From positions 21,295,747 to 21,355,746 of the forward strand of contig NC_064034.1 in NCBI RefSeq assembly GCF_932526225.1: a DNA stretch of 60,000 nucleotides, in the 5' to 3' direction. Both the position numbers and the translations under genes were made by a program. A model generated the notes under the pieces. It worked only from the letters and a program-made list of their open reading frames with translations, was not told where the DNA came from and did no database searches. This DNA comes from Nematostella vectensis (taxonomy: Eukaryota > Cnidaria > Anthozoa > Actiniaria > Edwardsiidae). Of this stretch, positions 59,508-60,000 are shown piece by piece (position 1 is the first letter of the stretch; each line of letters opens with the position of its first letter).

Positions 59508-59953
59508 GGCTATTCACCAATGTTGTAGCCAAATGGCCTGGAAATGCCCACGATTCTTTCATTTTTCAAGACAGTGGAATACACGACAAGCTGCAGCTGG
59601 AGCACAAGAGCATCGAGGATGGTGTTCTAATTGGTGAAAGTGGGTATGGCTGCAAGCCTTTTTTAATAACCCCTTTCCCTCACCCTGAAACCCCAAAACA
59701 AGAGGCCTACAATGAAGCACTGGGAAAGACAAGGGTGAAGATTGAACAGACATTAGGCGTATTTAAGCGGAGATTCCATCTCATGCATACAGAGATCAGG
59801 ATGGATCCCTCAAAGGCAACCCTCCTAATAGGGGCTTGTGCGGTTTTGCACAACATTTCTATTATAAAAAATGATGTTTACAATCCCCGTGGGGTTGTCT
59901 TTGAGGATGATCAGCCAGAGGTACCCCCTATGAGGGACCAGAGGATGGTCTAA
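59508..59953 (+). pseudogene. HARBI1-like Harbinger nuclease, terminal exon
   Basis: After a pyrimidine tract and CTCTTAG acceptor the frame reads LFTNVVAKWPGNAHDSFIFQ, with the Asp of the HDS block. It continues with GESGYGCKPFLITPFPHP, then RVKIEQTLGVFKRRFHLMH (catalytic Glu) and GACAVLHNISI, ending at TAA/TAG near 59953. These are DDE_Tnp_4 blocks of PIF/Harbinger transposases and the host gene HARBI1. The usual GD in GDSGY is GE here. The first catalytic Asp would be in an upstream exon that I do not find to the left. It might have been displaced by the inserted 4-kb element, or this is a fragment. Partial; no lesion within the exon. Confidence 0.75.
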
Positions 59954-60000
59954 GGATCAGGGAGTACATTTGCGAGAATTATTTTTAATATTTTTAATGT
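59954..60000. other. 3' flank of the Harbinger exon, window end
   Basis: Forty-seven bases after the stop. AT-rich, no feature. Confidence 0.6.

Overview
The window looks like invertebrate nuclear DNA. It is AT-rich, its genes are split by short GT-AG introns, and it is crowded with transposable elements. The element mix (THAP/YqaJ ISL2EU-like, GIY-YIG Penelope-like, PIF/Harbinger, K02A2.6-like Ty3, CR1/L2-like LINEs, tRNA-headed SINE) suggests an anthozoan cnidarian such as a coral or sea anemone. That is an inference from composition; nothing in the window proves it.

Bases 16-7456 (minus strand) hold the only clearly intact host gene. It is a 14-exon Na+/solute symporter of the SLC5/SGLT family, and its exons join in frame into about 704 residues. 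One intron carries a tRNA-derived SINE. The region upstream of its start has CRE-like and E2F-like sites. Bases 7.5-13 kb are mostly non-coding but contain a 784-bp hAT-like non-autonomous element packed with ATCGAT motifs.

Bases 13.0-19.16 kb (plus) hold an eight-exon gene I cannot name. All its splice sites are consistent. It ends in a RING-like zinc finger followed by a putative papain-like cysteine protease module. It carries several frame lesions and has a LINE in its last intron. A diverged second copy of its middle section lies at about 33.6-34.3 kb on the minus strand.

From 20 to 39 kb there are DNA-transposon and retroelement remnants. They are CR1/L2-like LINE tails (all on the minus strand), an IS630/Tc1-type transposase, a THAP gene, a Penelope-like element whose 5' half is inverted, an ISL2EU-like element (SWIM-YqaJ nuclease convergent with a THAP/DDE_Tnp_4 transposase), and BEL/Pao-like and Ty3-like fragments. 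From 39 to 47.9 kb there are minisatellites, a pogo-like MITE, a three-copy 72-bp repeat, a long hairpin and a decayed spliced gene. From 47.9 to 54.7 kb a young Ty3 element with 154-bp LTRs and a 5-bp target duplication sits inside an L1/Tx1-like LINE, next to two more LINE fragments.

From 55.35 to 59.34 kb lies a DNA transposon-like unit bounded by inverted copies of GTTGCGGACATTAC. It encodes a basic domain, a DDE/RNase H-like region and a SUMO-protease (Ulp1) domain, split by three frame interruptions. The window ends with the terminal exon of a Harbinger (HARBI1-like) nuclease. No CRISPR array, rRNA or functional tRNA gene was seen.
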